Shown here: positions 24,592 through 33,575 of the stretch, piece by piece
How the letters are laid out: each line of letters opens with the position of its first letter
How positions within the stretch are numbered: position 1 is the first letter of the stretch
Position numbers and translations under genes: made by a program
Notes under the pieces: model-generated
The model's input: only the letters and a program-made list of their open reading frames with translations
Databases searched by the model: none
What the model was told of the DNA's origin: nothing
NCBI RefSeq assembly: GCF_036346595.1
Contig: NZ_CP107834.1
Span: 2,542,001 to 2,606,000, forward strand
DNA: 64,000 nucleotides
Direction: 5' to 3'
DNA from: Streptomyces sp. NBC_00525
Lineage (GTDB): Bacteria > Actinomycetota > Actinomycetes > Streptomycetales > Streptomycetaceae

Positions 24592-25190
24592 CGTCGCACG
24601 TCCTTCCCGTTGATCTCGACGACGGGCAGGCCGCCGGGGACCGGCCACTGGACCCGGTCGGCGGGCACGACCATCGCGACGCCGGTGCGGACCTCGCTCT
24701 CGCCGAACACGAAGGAGTCGGCGACCTGGACGCCGGGGCGTTCGGCCTGGAGTTCCTCGGCGGTCCCGTAGAAGAGGGCGCCGGTCGGGCAGACGGTGGC
24801 GCACATCGGGGCGAGGCCGTAGGCGGTGCGGTCGTAGCAGAGGTTGCACTTCAGCTGCAGCTTGGCCTGGAGGTCGATCTTCGGGACGCCGAAGGGGCAG
24901 GCGTTGACGCAGTTGGCGCAGCCGATGCAGCGGGTGGTGTCGGCCTGCTGCACGACGCCGTCGGCGGTCACCAGGATCGCGTCGGCGGGGCACACCTCGG
25001 CGCAGGGGGCGACGGGGTCCTCGCAGTGCATGCAGACCGTGGGAAGGGAGGCGACGGACTGGCCCTCGTCGGTGTAGTCGAGGTGGATCATGGACTTGCC
25101 CCGGTGCGAATCGCACTCGCGGCAGGCGGAGACGCAGGCCTGGCAGCCGATGCAGCGCCCCGGGTCGATGAAGATCGTGCGGCCCATCAT
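24588..25190 (-). CDS. 4Fe-4S ferredoxin-type electron-transfer subunit
   Basis: A 200-residue iron-sulfur protein of the HybA/FdhB/DmsB type. Several Cys clusters are visible: CIGCQACVSACRECD, CMHCEDPVAPCAEVCPADA, CIGCANCVNACPFGVPK and CNLCYDRTAYGLAPMCATVC, enough for four 4Fe-4S centres. It would wire the molybdopterin subunit to the membrane subunit. Two ATGs (25190, 25187) are possible starts, seven to ten bases after the stop of the catalytic gene. Its stop overlaps the Rieske start (GTGA). Confidence 0.9.
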   Translation of the reverse strand: MMGRTIFIDPGRCIGCQACVSACRECDSHRGKSMIHLDYTDEGQSVASLPTVCMHCEDPVAPCAEVCPADAILVTADGVVQQADTTRCIGCANCVNACPFGVPKIDLQAKLQLKCNLCYDRTAYGLAPMCATVCPTGALFYGTAEELQAERPGVQVADSFVFGESEVRTGVAMVVPADRVQWPVPGGLPVVEINGKDVRR

Positions 25191-25197
25191 GCGGGCA

Positions 25198-27522
25198 TCA
25201 GCTCCTCTCCGAGGTGCCGCGGCCCTGCGGGGAGGTGGGCGGCAGCGGGTCGGTGCGGGAGACCTGGGTCTCCGGGTAGGCGACGTGGCCGGGGGCCACC
25301 GGGGGCGCGGGCACCTCGTCGATCCGCTCGGCGTGCTCGATGCGGCAGGCGCACACCTTGTACTCGGGGATCTTGGAGCGGGGGTCGAGGGCGTCGATGG
25401 TGAGCGCGTTGGCGGCGGTGGGGACCGGCCAGTGGTAGGGGATGAAGACGGTGTCGGGGCGGATCGCCTCGGTGACCAGGGCGGGGAAGACCTCGCTGCC
25501 GCGCCGGGTGACGACGCGGACCGGTTCGCCGTTGCGGAAGCCGTGCGAGGGGTGGACCTCGGCCCAGGGGCGGGGGGTCTGTTCGACGAGGGCGCCCAGG
25601 CGGCGGGTCTGGTTGCCGGAGAGGAAGTGGGCGACGGTGCGGCCGGTGGTGAGCGTCATGGGGTGCTCGTCGTCGTACGGGTCCATCGGCGGGTGCCACT
25701 CCACGACCTGGAGGTGGATCTTGCCGTCCGGGTGGTAGGTCTTGCCGTCCTCGAAGAGGCGGGGGGTGCCGGGGTGGTCGGTGGAGGGGCAGGGCCAGGC
25801 GATGCCGCCGGTCTCCTCCAGCCGTTCGTAGGTGATGCCGTAGTAGTCGTTGACGGTGCCGGCGGAGGCGATCCGCAGTTCGTCGAAGACCTCGCGCGAG
25901 CTGGTGAAGGCGAATTTGTCGCCGGCGCCGAGGCGGCGGGCGAGTTCGCACATGACCCAGGTGTCGGTGCGGACGCCGGGCGGCGGTTCCTGCGCCTTGT
26001 TGTGCTTGACCACGCGGGCTTCGGCGTTGGCCATGACGCCGTCGTCCTCGGCCCAGCTGGTGACGGGGAAGACGACGTGTGCGTTGGCGGCGGTCTCGGA
26101 GAGGAAGAAGTCGAATTGGGCGTGGAACTCGGTGGCGTCGTAGCCCTCCTTGACGACCCGGTAGTTCGGCAGGGAGACGAAGGGGTTGTTGCAGATGCCG
26201 ATCAGACCGCGGATCTCGCGGCGCTGCATCTGCCAGACCATTTCCATCATCGAGGTCCCGGCGGGCGGGAGTTCGGACTCCTCGATGCCCCAGATCTCGC
26301 AGATCTGCCGGCGGTGCTCCTCGTTGTTGATGGAGCGCCCGCCGGGAAGGAGGTCGGACTTCTGGCCGTGCTCGCGGCCGCCCTGCCCGTTGCCCTGGCC
26401 GGTGATGGTGCCGTAGCCGGCGCCGGGCTTGCCGATGTTGCCGGTGGCGGTGCAGAGGTTGATCACGGTGAGGCAGTTCTCGACGCCCTGCGAGTGGTGC
26501 TCGATGCCGCGGGCGTGCCAGGCCATGGCCTTGGGGGCGCGGCCGAAGGCGCGGGCCACCTGGACGATCTGTTCGGCGGGGATGCCGCAGATCTCGGCGG
26601 CGCGGGACGGCGGGTATTCGGCGGCCTTGGCCCTGACCTCCTCCCAGCCGGTGGCGTGGGCGGCGAGGTAGGCCTCGTCGGTGAGGCCCTCCTCGACGAC
26701 GACGTTCAGCACGGAGTTGAAGAACGCCGAGTCGGTGCCGGGTTTGAGGGCGACGTGGATGTCGGCGGTCCGGGCGACGGCGGTCTCGCGCGGGTCGATG
26801 ACGATGAGGGTGGCGCCCCGGTCCCGCGCGCCCCACACGTACTGGGTCATCACGGGGAAGCACTCGCCGACGTTGGAGCCGGCGATGAGCAGGCAGTCGG
26901 TGAGGAGGATGTCGGAGAAGGGGTTGCCGGCCCGGTCGATGTTGAAGGCGAGCTTGTTGGCGCCGGCCGCGCTGACCATGCAGAGCCGGCCGTTGTAGTC
27001 GACGTGCCGGGTCTTGAGGGCGACCCGGGCGAACTTGCCGACCAGGTACGTCTTCTCGGAGAACAGGCTCGCTCCGCCGAGCAGCCCGAAGGCGTCGTTG
27101 CCGTAGGCCTGCTGGATGCGCCTGATCTCGGCGACGGTGAAGTCGAGCGCCTCGTCCCAGGAGACCTCGCGCAGGGGCTCGTCGCGGGAGCGGCGCATGA
27201 GGGGGGCGGTGAGCCGGTCGGGGTGGTTGACCTGCTGGTAGGCGTTGACGCCCTTGGGGCACAGCCGCATCCGGTTGATGTCGTGGTTGCGGGGTTCGAC
27301 GCCGAAGACCTTGCCGCCCCGGTCGACGCGCAGATACATGCCGCACTGGACGCCGCAGAAGCAGCAGTGGGTGGGGACGAGCGTCTCGCCGTTCTGGTCG
27401 GCGTGCCAGCGGTCGGCGGGGATGCCGCCGGCGTCGCGGAAGGCGCGGGTGCCCGGCGGTGCGAGGGAGGGGTCGATGGGAACGACCGCGTGCGGTTCTG
27501 GCGTGCGGGAGTCCGCGGTCAC
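25198..27522 (-). CDS. Molybdopterin oxidoreductase, NasA/NapA/FdhF-like catalytic subunit
   Basis: A 774-residue cytoplasmic-type catalytic subunit with no Tat signal. An N-terminal 4Fe-4S motif CCFCGVQCGMYL followed by MRLCPKG binds the first cluster. NGRLCMVSAAGANKLAF places a Cys where NapA/NasA-type nitrate reductases have their Mo ligand. GTITGQGNGQGGREHGQK and a C-terminal molydop-binding domain (LTTGRTVAHFLSGNQTRR, then HGFRNGEPVRVV) bind the bis-MGD cofactor. Motifs lean toward nitrate reductase rather than Sec-type formate dehydrogenase, but the substrate cannot be fixed by eye. GTG 27522 overlaps the stop of the membrane subunit. Cofactor genes lie at 9.7-12.2 kb. Confidence 0.88.
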   Translation of the reverse strand: MTADSRTPEPHAVVPIDPSLAPPGTRAFRDAGGIPADRWHADQNGETLVPTHCCFCGVQCGMYLRVDRGGKVFGVEPRNHDINRMRLCPKGVNAYQQVNHPDRLTAPLMRRSRDEPLREVSWDEALDFTVAEIRRIQQAYGNDAFGLLGGASLFSEKTYLVGKFARVALKTRHVDYNGRLCMVSAAGANKLAFNIDRAGNPFSDILLTDCLLIAGSNVGECFPVMTQYVWGARDRGATLIVIDPRETAVARTADIHVALKPGTDSAFFNSVLNVVVEEGLTDEAYLAAHATGWEEVRAKAAEYPPSRAAEICGIPAEQIVQVARAFGRAPKAMAWHARGIEHHSQGVENCLTVINLCTATGNIGKPGAGYGTITGQGNGQGGREHGQKSDLLPGGRSINNEEHRRQICEIWGIEESELPPAGTSMMEMVWQMQRREIRGLIGICNNPFVSLPNYRVVKEGYDATEFHAQFDFFLSETAANAHVVFPVTSWAEDDGVMANAEARVVKHNKAQEPPPGVRTDTWVMCELARRLGAGDKFAFTSSREVFDELRIASAGTVNDYYGITYERLEETGGIAWPCPSTDHPGTPRLFEDGKTYHPDGKIHLQVVEWHPPMDPYDDEHPMTLTTGRTVAHFLSGNQTRRLGALVEQTPRPWAEVHPSHGFRNGEPVRVVTRRGSEVFPALVTEAIRPDTVFIPYHWPVPTAANALTIDALDPRSKIPEYKVCACRIEHAERIDEVPAPPVAPGHVAYPETQVSRTDPLPPTSPQGRGTSERS

Positions 27523-28688
27523 TTGAAGCCCTTCTTCACCTGGGAGAGATAGGCGCTGCCTCGCAGCACCCGCTTGCAGCGCGGGCAGTATTCGGCCCAC
27601 TCGTCGAAGTCGAGGCTGAGGTCGCGCATGGTGCCCCGGAGGTTGTCGACGTACGGGGTGGTGTCGATGGGTTCCTCGCAGCGGCGGCAGGCGAAGACCT
27701 CGTCGTCCTGCCGGCCGGTGTACTTGAACAGCTGCATGCCGACGGCGGCGGGGCGCTGGACGATGTGGAAGAACTTCCCGAAGGGGATGTAGATGAGGGT
27801 GAAGACCACCGAGACCATGTGGAGGATCGCCAGGAACTCGTAGCCGCCGCCGTGCAGGAAGATCGAGGAGAAGGTGAGGAGCAGCCCGGTGACCGAGATG
27901 ACGATGAGCGCGATCAGCGGCACCAGGTCGTAGGCGAACCGCTGGCCCGTGACGGCCCCCCGGTCCTTCATCCGCCGCCACAGGAAGTAGGAGGCGCCGG
28001 GGATGACGAGGACGGCGGCGATGTCCAGGCCGTGGAACATCAGCCAGCCCAGGAAGTCCAGGGAGTCGAACCCGATGATCTTGAAGCCCCAGATGCGCAT
28101 CTCGTAGCCGGGCCCCGAGCCGGTGCCCGAGGTGAAGGTGAACCAGCCCCAGGTCAGCGGGAAGGTGATCAGCGCGGCGAGGACGCAGCCCCAGAAGATC
28201 AGCTGGTGGGCGGCCCAGCGGGCGTGCGAGCGGGCGCCGAGGAACTTCTGGAAGCCGAGGTAGGTGGCGATCATCTTCGGCAGCGCGGTGGGCGCCCGGC
28301 GGAAGTTGTCGGCGGAGAAGAGGCTCCCCCAGCCCTTCTTGAACAGCCGCTGGGCGCCCGGTGCGGAGACCCAGACGGTGTACCGGTACGCGACGCCGAA
28401 GGCGAGGAACACGGTGGCCACGGCGTACGGCAGCAGCGCGGAGTCGAAGTGCTCCAGCAGCCGGCTGCCGAGCACGATGGCCACGACGAGGAGCAGGGAG
28501 ACGATCACGCCCGCGGCGGTCGCCCGCGCGGTGACGGACCGGGGCACGAACCCTCCGGCCCGGCGGGAGCCCCCGGAGAGGCCGGTGCGTCCGGTGTCCG
28601 GCGGACCGCCGCCCCCGTCCACGGCCCCGTTGCGGACTCCGGCGGCGGGCTGCGCGGCTGCGCCTGCGGCTTCAGGTGGCTCGGTCAC
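27519..28688 (-). CDS. Membrane electron-transfer subunit with C-terminal Cys-pair domain
   Basis: A 389-residue protein with about five to seven membrane helices, for example VIVSLLLVVAIVLGS, LIFWGCVLAALITFPLTWGW and LVPLIALIVISVTGLLLTFS, plus several His residues that could ligate b-haem as in NarI/FdnI subunits. The C-terminal tail has FACRRCEEPID and YCPRCKRVLRG, two CxxC pairs suggesting a zinc ribbon or rubredoxin-like site. It starts at GTG 28688 and is the first gene of the leftward operon, and its stop overlaps the catalytic gene. It probably links the complex to quinones. Haem binding is inferred. Confidence 0.8.
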   Translation of the reverse strand: MTEPPEAAGAAAQPAAGVRNGAVDGGGGPPDTGRTGLSGGSRRAGGFVPRSVTARATAAGVIVSLLLVVAIVLGSRLLEHFDSALLPYAVATVFLAFGVAYRYTVWVSAPGAQRLFKKGWGSLFSADNFRRAPTALPKMIATYLGFQKFLGARSHARWAAHQLIFWGCVLAALITFPLTWGWFTFTSGTGSGPGYEMRIWGFKIIGFDSLDFLGWLMFHGLDIAAVLVIPGASYFLWRRMKDRGAVTGQRFAYDLVPLIALIVISVTGLLLTFSSIFLHGGGYEFLAILHMVSVVFTLIYIPFGKFFHIVQRPAAVGMQLFKYTGRQDDEVFACRRCEEPIDTTPYVDNLRGTMRDLSLDFDEWAEYCPRCKRVLRGSAYLSQVKKGFK

Positions 28689-28997
28689 GCTGCCACGGTA
28701 GGTCGGTACAGGATGATTGGTCCTGTTTTGTGGGCTCAGAGGGTGAGCGCGTCGCCGCGGTGAGCGACCGGCCCGCCCGGCGCGTCAGCGCCCGGAACAG
28801 GCGCGCGGCGTGAACACGCGCCCCCGTTCACCACCACGCGCGACCGGGTCGCGACCTCGTCGTGCGCCGAACCGCGCACGGCGCGGAACCTTCCGCGCGC
28901 GCCGTGCGTTTTTCTGAACCCCGGTCCTGATGTCAGCCCAAGGGGCTACGTTATGCACGCACCAAGTCACACGCGGCGACGGCCTGGAGACAGCACT
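28689..28997. other. Divergent intergenic region with an orphan rightward terminator
   Basis: This 309-base gap separates the leftward molybdoenzyme operon from the rightward DUF6227 gene. TACGTT at 28946-28951 is a plausible -10 for DUF6227. A strong rho-independent terminator oriented rightward lies at 28875-28913, although no gene transcribed rightward precedes it, so a small RNA could be encoded in 28690-28913. Confidence 0.4.
28875..28913 (+). terminator. Rho-independent terminator with no upstream gene
   Basis: cgcacggcgcg at 28875-28885 pairs perfectly with cgcgccgtgcg at 28898-28908, and five T follow at 28909-28913. The T-run is only on the rightward side. No rightward coding gene lies within several hundred bases upstream. 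Confidence 0.8.
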
Positions 28998-29753
28998 GTG
29001 AGCGATCCGTACGAGACGACCGAGCAGCACGTCGAGCGAATCCTGCGCCGGACTCTCAACTCGTTCGAGCTGTCCGACCGCACGGTGGAGCGGCTGGGCA
29101 CCGCGCTGGCCCACAGCAGCTCCCTGTACTCCTCGCACCACAGCGCCACACTGCACCGCGAGACCTACCGCCACACGTATCTGCTGAGCGACGGCTCCCC
29201 GCTGACCCTGTGGGAGCTGGTGCACGGCGGTCCGCGCGGCGCCGGCCACCCCGACACCCGCCGCCACGAGCTGTACGACGACGAGGCCGACGCCCACATC
29301 GCCGCCGCCCGGCTGACGGGCAGCCCGTGGGACGTTCCGGAGTTCGGCGACGAGGAGACGGCACAGGCCGATCTGGAGCTGCTGTCCGCCCTGATGGCCG
29401 CTCCCCCGGCCCCGCACCCCCGGATGTACGCCCCGGACAACTCGGCGGACCACGCCCGCCGGGTGCTGCGCCGCGCGGAGAACGGGGACGGGCCGGGCGA
29501 GGAGACCGCCCGCCTGCTGCGCGCCGCCTTCGCCCACCACATCACCCAGGTGTTCGGCCGCCAGTTCCAGGTGGAGGGCCGCAACGCCGGGTTCACACTG
29601 TACGAGCACGCGTTCCTGCTCCTGGACGGCAGCGAGACCAGCCTGTGGGAGGTCGAGCACACGGCGACGCCGGACGGCCGCCACATGTGCGAGGTGTACG
29701 GCGACGAGGAGTCGGCGCGCTGCGCGATGGAGTCCCGTACGCGCATCTGCTGA
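28998..29753 (+). CDS. DUF6227 family protein
   Basis: A 251-residue soluble protein beginning SDPYETTEQHVERILRR. It contains two similar halves: SLYSSHHSATLHRETYRHTY with LTLWELVH in the first, and FQVEGRNAGFTLYEHAFLLL with SLWEVEHT in the second, so it is probably an internal duplication of an alpha/beta unit. From memory this is the Streptomyces-specific DUF6227 family of unknown function. GTG 28998 has GGAGA at eight bases and is preferred over ATG 28953, which lies next to the likely -10 element. It ends in a strong hairpin. Confidence 0.8.
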   Translation: MSDPYETTEQHVERILRRTLNSFELSDRTVERLGTALAHSSSLYSSHHSATLHRETYRHTYLLSDGSPLTLWELVHGGPRGAGHPDTRRHELYDDEADAHIAAARLTGSPWDVPEFGDEETAQADLELLSALMAAPPAPHPRMYAPDNSADHARRVLRRAENGDGPGEETARLLRAAFAHHITQVFGRQFQVEGRNAGFTLYEHAFLLLDGSETSLWEVEHTATPDGRHMCEVYGDEESARCAMESRTRIC

Positions 29754-29782
29754 TCCGGGGCCCGGCGGGGGGCCGCGCATGC

Positions 29783-29820
29783 CGGTGCCCGCGTCCCCCA
29801 GGGGGGGGATGCGGGCACCG
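29783..29820. terminator. Long bidirectional terminator hairpin
   Basis: Bases 29783-29799 pair with 29804-29820 (17 pairs including one G-T wobble) around a four-base loop. The stem core is cggtgcccgc with its complement. It separates the converging DUF6227 and DHA2 transporter genes. Confidence 0.8.
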
Positions 29821-29845
29821 TGACTCTGCCGCGTACGCCGTCGGC

Positions 29846-31372
29846 TCAGTGTGTGAGCGCGGGCTCCTTGGCGGGCTCCTCCGCCTCGGCGGGCTCCGCC
29901 GCGTCCCCGCCCTCCACATGCTGCTTCGGCCTGGCCGGCAGGGCGAACATCACCACGAAGATCAGGGCCAGCACACCGGCCACCCACCACAGCGACTGCT
30001 CGAAGGCGTCGGCGAAGGCCGGGCCGATCTGCGCCGGAGTGAGCCGGTCGCCGATCGCCCCGTAGAAGACGACCGACACCAGGCCGAGGCCGAGCGCGTT
30101 GCCCATCTGCTGCACGGTGTTGAACAGACCGGAAGCGGAACCGGCGTGCTCCTTGGGCACCTCGGAGAGCACCGCGTCGGCCAGCGGGGCCACGATCAGG
30201 CCCATGCCGATGCCCATGACCACCAGGGGCAGCGCCATCTGGAGCGACGTGATCTCCATGCCATAGTGGTGGGACTCCCAGATGTAGATCAGCAGCCCGG
30301 CCGCCATCAGCAGCGCGCCCGCCTGGAGGACCTTGCGGCCGAAGCGGGGCACCAGCTTCTGCACGGAGAGGCCGGCCGCCACCGAGACGGAGACGGAGAA
30401 CGGGATTCCGGTCGTGCCGGCCCGCAGCGCGCTCCAGCCGAGGCCCATCTGCATGTACAGCGTCCAGACCAGGAAGAAGATGCCGAGCCCGATGCCGAAG
30501 GTCAGCTGCACGGCGATACCGGCGGCGAAGCTCCTGACCCGGAACAGCGACAGCTCCACCAGCGGCGACCCGTCGCGGTTGCCCTTGCCGCGCTCGAACA
30601 GCACGAGGACCAGGAAGACCAGGACGCTGCCCGCCATCGACAGGTACCCCCACAGCGGCCAGCCCAGCTCACGGCCGCGCGTCAGCGGGTAGATCAGCAT
30701 CAGCATGGCGAGCGTGACCAGCACGACGCCGACCAGGTCGAGGCGCAGGGCCCTCGGCGACTTGGACTCGGTGATGTACTTGGCGCCCAGGATCAGGCCG
30801 AGGATGCCGACCGGCAGGTTGATCAGGAAGATCGGACGCCATTCCAGACCGGCGATGTTCCACTCGGTGAGCAGCGCGCCCAGCAGCGGACCGGACACCG
30901 CGCCGAGACCGACGATCGCGCCGAACAGGCCGAAGACCTTGCCGCGCTCGTGGGCGGGGAAGGTGGCGTGCACGATCGACAGCACCTGCGGCACCATCAG
31001 CGCCGCTGTGGCCCCCTGGAGGAAGCGGGAGGCGACCAGCATCTCCGGGTTGGCCGCGAAGCCGCAGAGCGCCGAGGCGAGGGTGAATCCGGCTATGCCG
31101 ATGAGGAAGAGCCGCTTGCGGCCGTAGATGTCGCCGAGGCGTCCGCCGGTGATGAGACCGGCCGCGAAGGCCAGGGCGTACCCGGCGACGATCCACTGGA
31201 TGGAGCTGAACGAGGCGCCGGTGTCCCGTTCGATGCTGGGGATGGCGATGTTGACGATCGTGACGTCGACGAGGTCCATGAAGGCCGCGGTCATCACGAT
31301 GGCCAGGGCGAACCACCGGCGGCGGTCCGAGGGAGCAGCCGCGGGCGACGGCAGTGGTGCGGTGGAAGTCAT
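29846..31372 (-). CDS. DHA2-family MFS drug exporter (EmrB/QacA type)
   Basis: About 508 residues with fourteen predicted membrane helices. DHA2 hallmarks are FMDLVDVTIVNIAIPSIER in TM1, the loop GGRLGDIYGRKRLF, SRFLQGATAALMVPQVLSI and GPLLGALLTEWNIAGLEWR. Such proteins expel toxic compounds with proton exchange. ATG 31372 is the usual family start. A TTG 21 bases upstream is possible but lies where the promoter is expected. The gene is divergent from a WYL-domain regulator 62 bases away, which probably controls it. Substrate unknown. Confidence 0.88.
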   Translation of the reverse strand: MTSTAPLPSPAAAPSDRRRWFALAIVMTAAFMDLVDVTIVNIAIPSIERDTGASFSSIQWIVAGYALAFAAGLITGGRLGDIYGRKRLFLIGIAGFTLASALCGFAANPEMLVASRFLQGATAALMVPQVLSIVHATFPAHERGKVFGLFGAIVGLGAVSGPLLGALLTEWNIAGLEWRPIFLINLPVGILGLILGAKYITESKSPRALRLDLVGVVLVTLAMLMLIYPLTRGRELGWPLWGYLSMAGSVLVFLVLVLFERGKGNRDGSPLVELSLFRVRSFAAGIAVQLTFGIGLGIFFLVWTLYMQMGLGWSALRAGTTGIPFSVSVSVAAGLSVQKLVPRFGRKVLQAGALLMAAGLLIYIWESHHYGMEITSLQMALPLVVMGIGMGLIVAPLADAVLSEVPKEHAGSASGLFNTVQQMGNALGLGLVSVVFYGAIGDRLTPAQIGPAFADAFEQSLWWVAGVLALIFVVMFALPARPKQHVEGGDAAEPAEAEEPAKEPALTH

Positions 31373-31434
31373 GGAAAGAACGTAAACCGTCAATAGGCCA
31401 GTTCATGACCTGATGAGCGCGCATCCTGAGTGAC

Positions 31435-32397
31435 ATGACCGATACCCCGGCACGTCTGCTGAATCTGCTGTCCCTGCTCCAGACGCCGCGCGAGTGGCCG
31501 GGCAGCGAGCTGGCCGAACGGCTCGCCGTCAGCCCGCGCACCATCCGCCGCGACATCGACCGCCTCCGCGACCTCGGCTATCCGGTGGAGGCCTCGCGCG
31601 GCTCGATCGGCGGCTACCGGCTGGTGGCGGGCGCGGCCATGCCGCCGCTGCTCCTGGACGACGAGGAGGCGGTCGCCATCGCGGTGGGGCTGCGCGCCGG
31701 TGCCGGCCACGCCATCGAGGGCGTGGACGAGGCGTCCGTACGCGCGCTGGCGAAGCTGGAGCAGGTGCTGCCGGCCCGGCTGCGCCACCGCGTCTCCGTC
31801 CTCCAGAACGCGACGGTGCCGCTGGCCCGGGGAGACGGCTCGACGATCGACCCGGAGACACTGACGGTGATGGCCTCCGCGGTCACCGGCCGGGAGCGGC
31901 TGCGGTTCGCCTACCGGGCGGGCGACGGGGCGGAGACCCGGCGACAGGTGGAGCCGTACCGGCTGGTGAGCACCGGCTGGCGCTGGTACCTGGTGGCGTA
32001 CGACCTGGGGCGCGAGGCGTGGCGCACCTTCCGGGTGGACCGGGTGAGCGACCCGTTCGCGACCGGCTCGCGGTTCACGCCGAGGGAGCTGCCGGAGGGG
32101 GACGCCGCTGAGTATCTGAGCAGTTCGATGGCGCGCCGGCAGCCGGAGTTCGAGGTGGACGTGAGCTTCGCGGCGCCGCGGGAGTTCGTCGCGTCGCGGC
32201 TGCCGGGGCGGATCGGCCCGCTGGAGCCGGAGGGCGAGGACGGCTGCCGGCTGCGCGCCGTGGTGCGGGACTCGCTGGAGTGGCTGGCGCTGCGCCTGGC
32301 GCTGGTGGACTGCGAGTTCACCGCGCATCAGCCGCCGCAGCTGGTGGCGTACCTCGCGGACCTGGGCGGCCGGCTGACCCGCGCGGCCACGCCCTGA
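31435..32397 (+). CDS. WYL-domain transcriptional regulator (YafY/DeoR-type HTH)
   Basis: A 320-residue regulator. The N-terminal HTH (ARLLNLLSLLQTPREWPG, then LAERLAVSPRTIRRDIDRL) is of the HTH_11 type. The middle WYL domain includes FAYRAGDGAETRRQVEPYRL and WRWYLVAYDLGREAWRTFRV, followed by a WCX C-terminal extension. WYL domains bind nucleic-acid-derived or other small ligands. It diverges from the DHA2 exporter gene with only 62 bases between starts and is the obvious candidate to regulate it, and probably itself. Confidence 0.88.
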   Translation: MTDTPARLLNLLSLLQTPREWPGSELAERLAVSPRTIRRDIDRLRDLGYPVEASRGSIGGYRLVAGAAMPPLLLDDEEAVAIAVGLRAGAGHAIEGVDEASVRALAKLEQVLPARLRHRVSVLQNATVPLARGDGSTIDPETLTVMASAVTGRERLRFAYRAGDGAETRRQVEPYRLVSTGWRWYLVAYDLGREAWRTFRVDRVSDPFATGSRFTPRELPEGDAAEYLSSSMARRQPEFEVDVSFAAPREFVASRLPGRIGPLEPEGEDGCRLRAVVRDSLEWLALRLALVDCEFTAHQPPQLVAYLADLGGRLTRAATP

Positions 32398-32426
32398 AAG
32401 AAGCGGGGGCTGGCCGCGTAAAGAAA

Positions 32427-32464
32427 TGAGCCCCGGCGCCAGGGGGGGTGGGCGCCGGGACTCA
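32427..32464. terminator. Hairpin between the WYL regulator and hrdD
   Basis: tgagccccggcgcc at 32427-32440 pairs with ggcgccgggactca at 32451-32464, thirteen pairs with one mismatch, around a ten-base loop. It lies between convergent genes and can end both transcripts. Confidence 0.75.
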
Positions 32465-32516
32465 GCTTCGGGGGGCCGGAATGAGCGGCCCGATTCGGAG
32501 GTTACTGGACTCGGGC

Positions 32517-33515
32517 TCAGGCCGCAGCGTCAAAGCCCGTGTCGTGAGCCATTCGCTTCAATTCGAGCAGCGCGTGCTTCTCGATCTGGCGGATGCGCTC
32601 GCGGGTGAGGCCGTGCTGCTTGCCGACCTCGGTCAGGGTCCGCTCGCGGCCGTCCTCGATGCCGTACCTCATTCGGATGATCGACGCCGTCCGGTTGTCG
32701 AGCTTGCCGATCAGCTCCTCCAGCTCCTCGCTGCGCAGCAGCGTGAGCACCGACTGCTCGGGCGAGATGGCGGAGGTGTCCTCCAGGAGGTCACCGAACT
32801 GGGTGTCGCCCTCGTCGTCCACGGACATGTTGAGGCTGACCGGGTCACGGGCCCAGTCCAGGACGTCGCCGACGCGCCCCGGCGTGGAGCCCAGCTCGGC
32901 GGCTATCTCCGCGTGCTCCGGGTCGCGGCCGTTCTCGCGGTTGAACTCGCGCTGGACCCGGCGGATGCGGCCCAGCTCCTCCACCAGGTGGACGGGGAGC
33001 CGGATGGTGCGGGACTGGTCCGCGATGGAGCGGGTGATGGCCTGGCGAATCCACCACGTGGCATACGTGGAGAACTTGAAGCCCTTGGCGTAGTCGAACT
33101 TCTCGACCGCGCGCACCAGGCCCGCGTTGCCTTCCTGGATCAGGTCGAGCAGAGGGAGCCCCGCACGCGGGTAGCGGCGGGCGACGGCGACGACGAGACG
33201 GAGGTTGGAGCGGATGAACACGTCCTTCGCGCGCTCGCCCTCGGCGACCAGCGCCTCCAGCTCCTCGCGCGAGGCACCGCCGGCCTCGCTCTCCACTTCG
33301 CCGTCGAGGATCTGGCGTGCGAACACACCGGCTTCGACCGCCTGCGAGAGGTCGACTTCCTTGGCCGCGTCGAGCAGCGGTGTACGGGCTATCTCGTCCA
33401 GGTACATGCCGACCAGGTCGCGATCGGCGATCTCTCCGCCCACGGCGCGAACACTGCTCGCCCGGTTGGTCCCGCCGGTGGCGGACGAACGACGGGCGAC
33501 GGCACGGGTTGCCAT
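32517..33515 (-). CDS. hrdD: RNA polymerase sigma factor HrdD
   Basis: A 332-residue group 2 (sigma-70 type) factor. Region 1.2 has DLVGMYLDEIARTPLL, region 2 RSNLRLVVAVARRYPRAG, QEGNAGLVRAVEKFDYAKGF and YATWWIRQAITRSIADQSRT, region 3 follows, and region 4.2 ends in LTEVGKQHGLTRERIRQIEK. The N-terminus (MATRAVARRSSATGG), length and final DTGFDAAA match Streptomyces HrdD closely. HrdD is dispensable in S. coelicolor and overlaps HrdB in promoter recognition. ATG 33515 has AAGGGAG at six bases. The upstream SigR-type promoter fits the known oxidative-stress control of hrdD. Confidence 0.94.
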   Translation of the reverse strand: MATRAVARRSSATGGTNRASSVRAVGGEIADRDLVGMYLDEIARTPLLDAAKEVDLSQAVEAGVFARQILDGEVESEAGGASREELEALVAEGERAKDVFIRSNLRLVVAVARRYPRAGLPLLDLIQEGNAGLVRAVEKFDYAKGFKFSTYATWWIRQAITRSIADQSRTIRLPVHLVEELGRIRRVQREFNRENGRDPEHAEIAAELGSTPGRVGDVLDWARDPVSLNMSVDDEGDTQFGDLLEDTSAISPEQSVLTLLRSEELEELIGKLDNRTASIIRMRYGIEDGRERTLTEVGKQHGLTRERIRQIEKHALLELKRMAHDTGFDAAA

Positions 33516-33575
33516 GCGTGCTCCCTTGCTGAGTAGGTCGCGACACCCTCTCGGGTGCCCTGCATCCGATGGAAA

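Noticed and set aside
25090..27552. 820-codon rightward frame
   Set aside because: Antisense to the molybdopterin oxidoreductase gene, which has all cluster and cofactor motifs.
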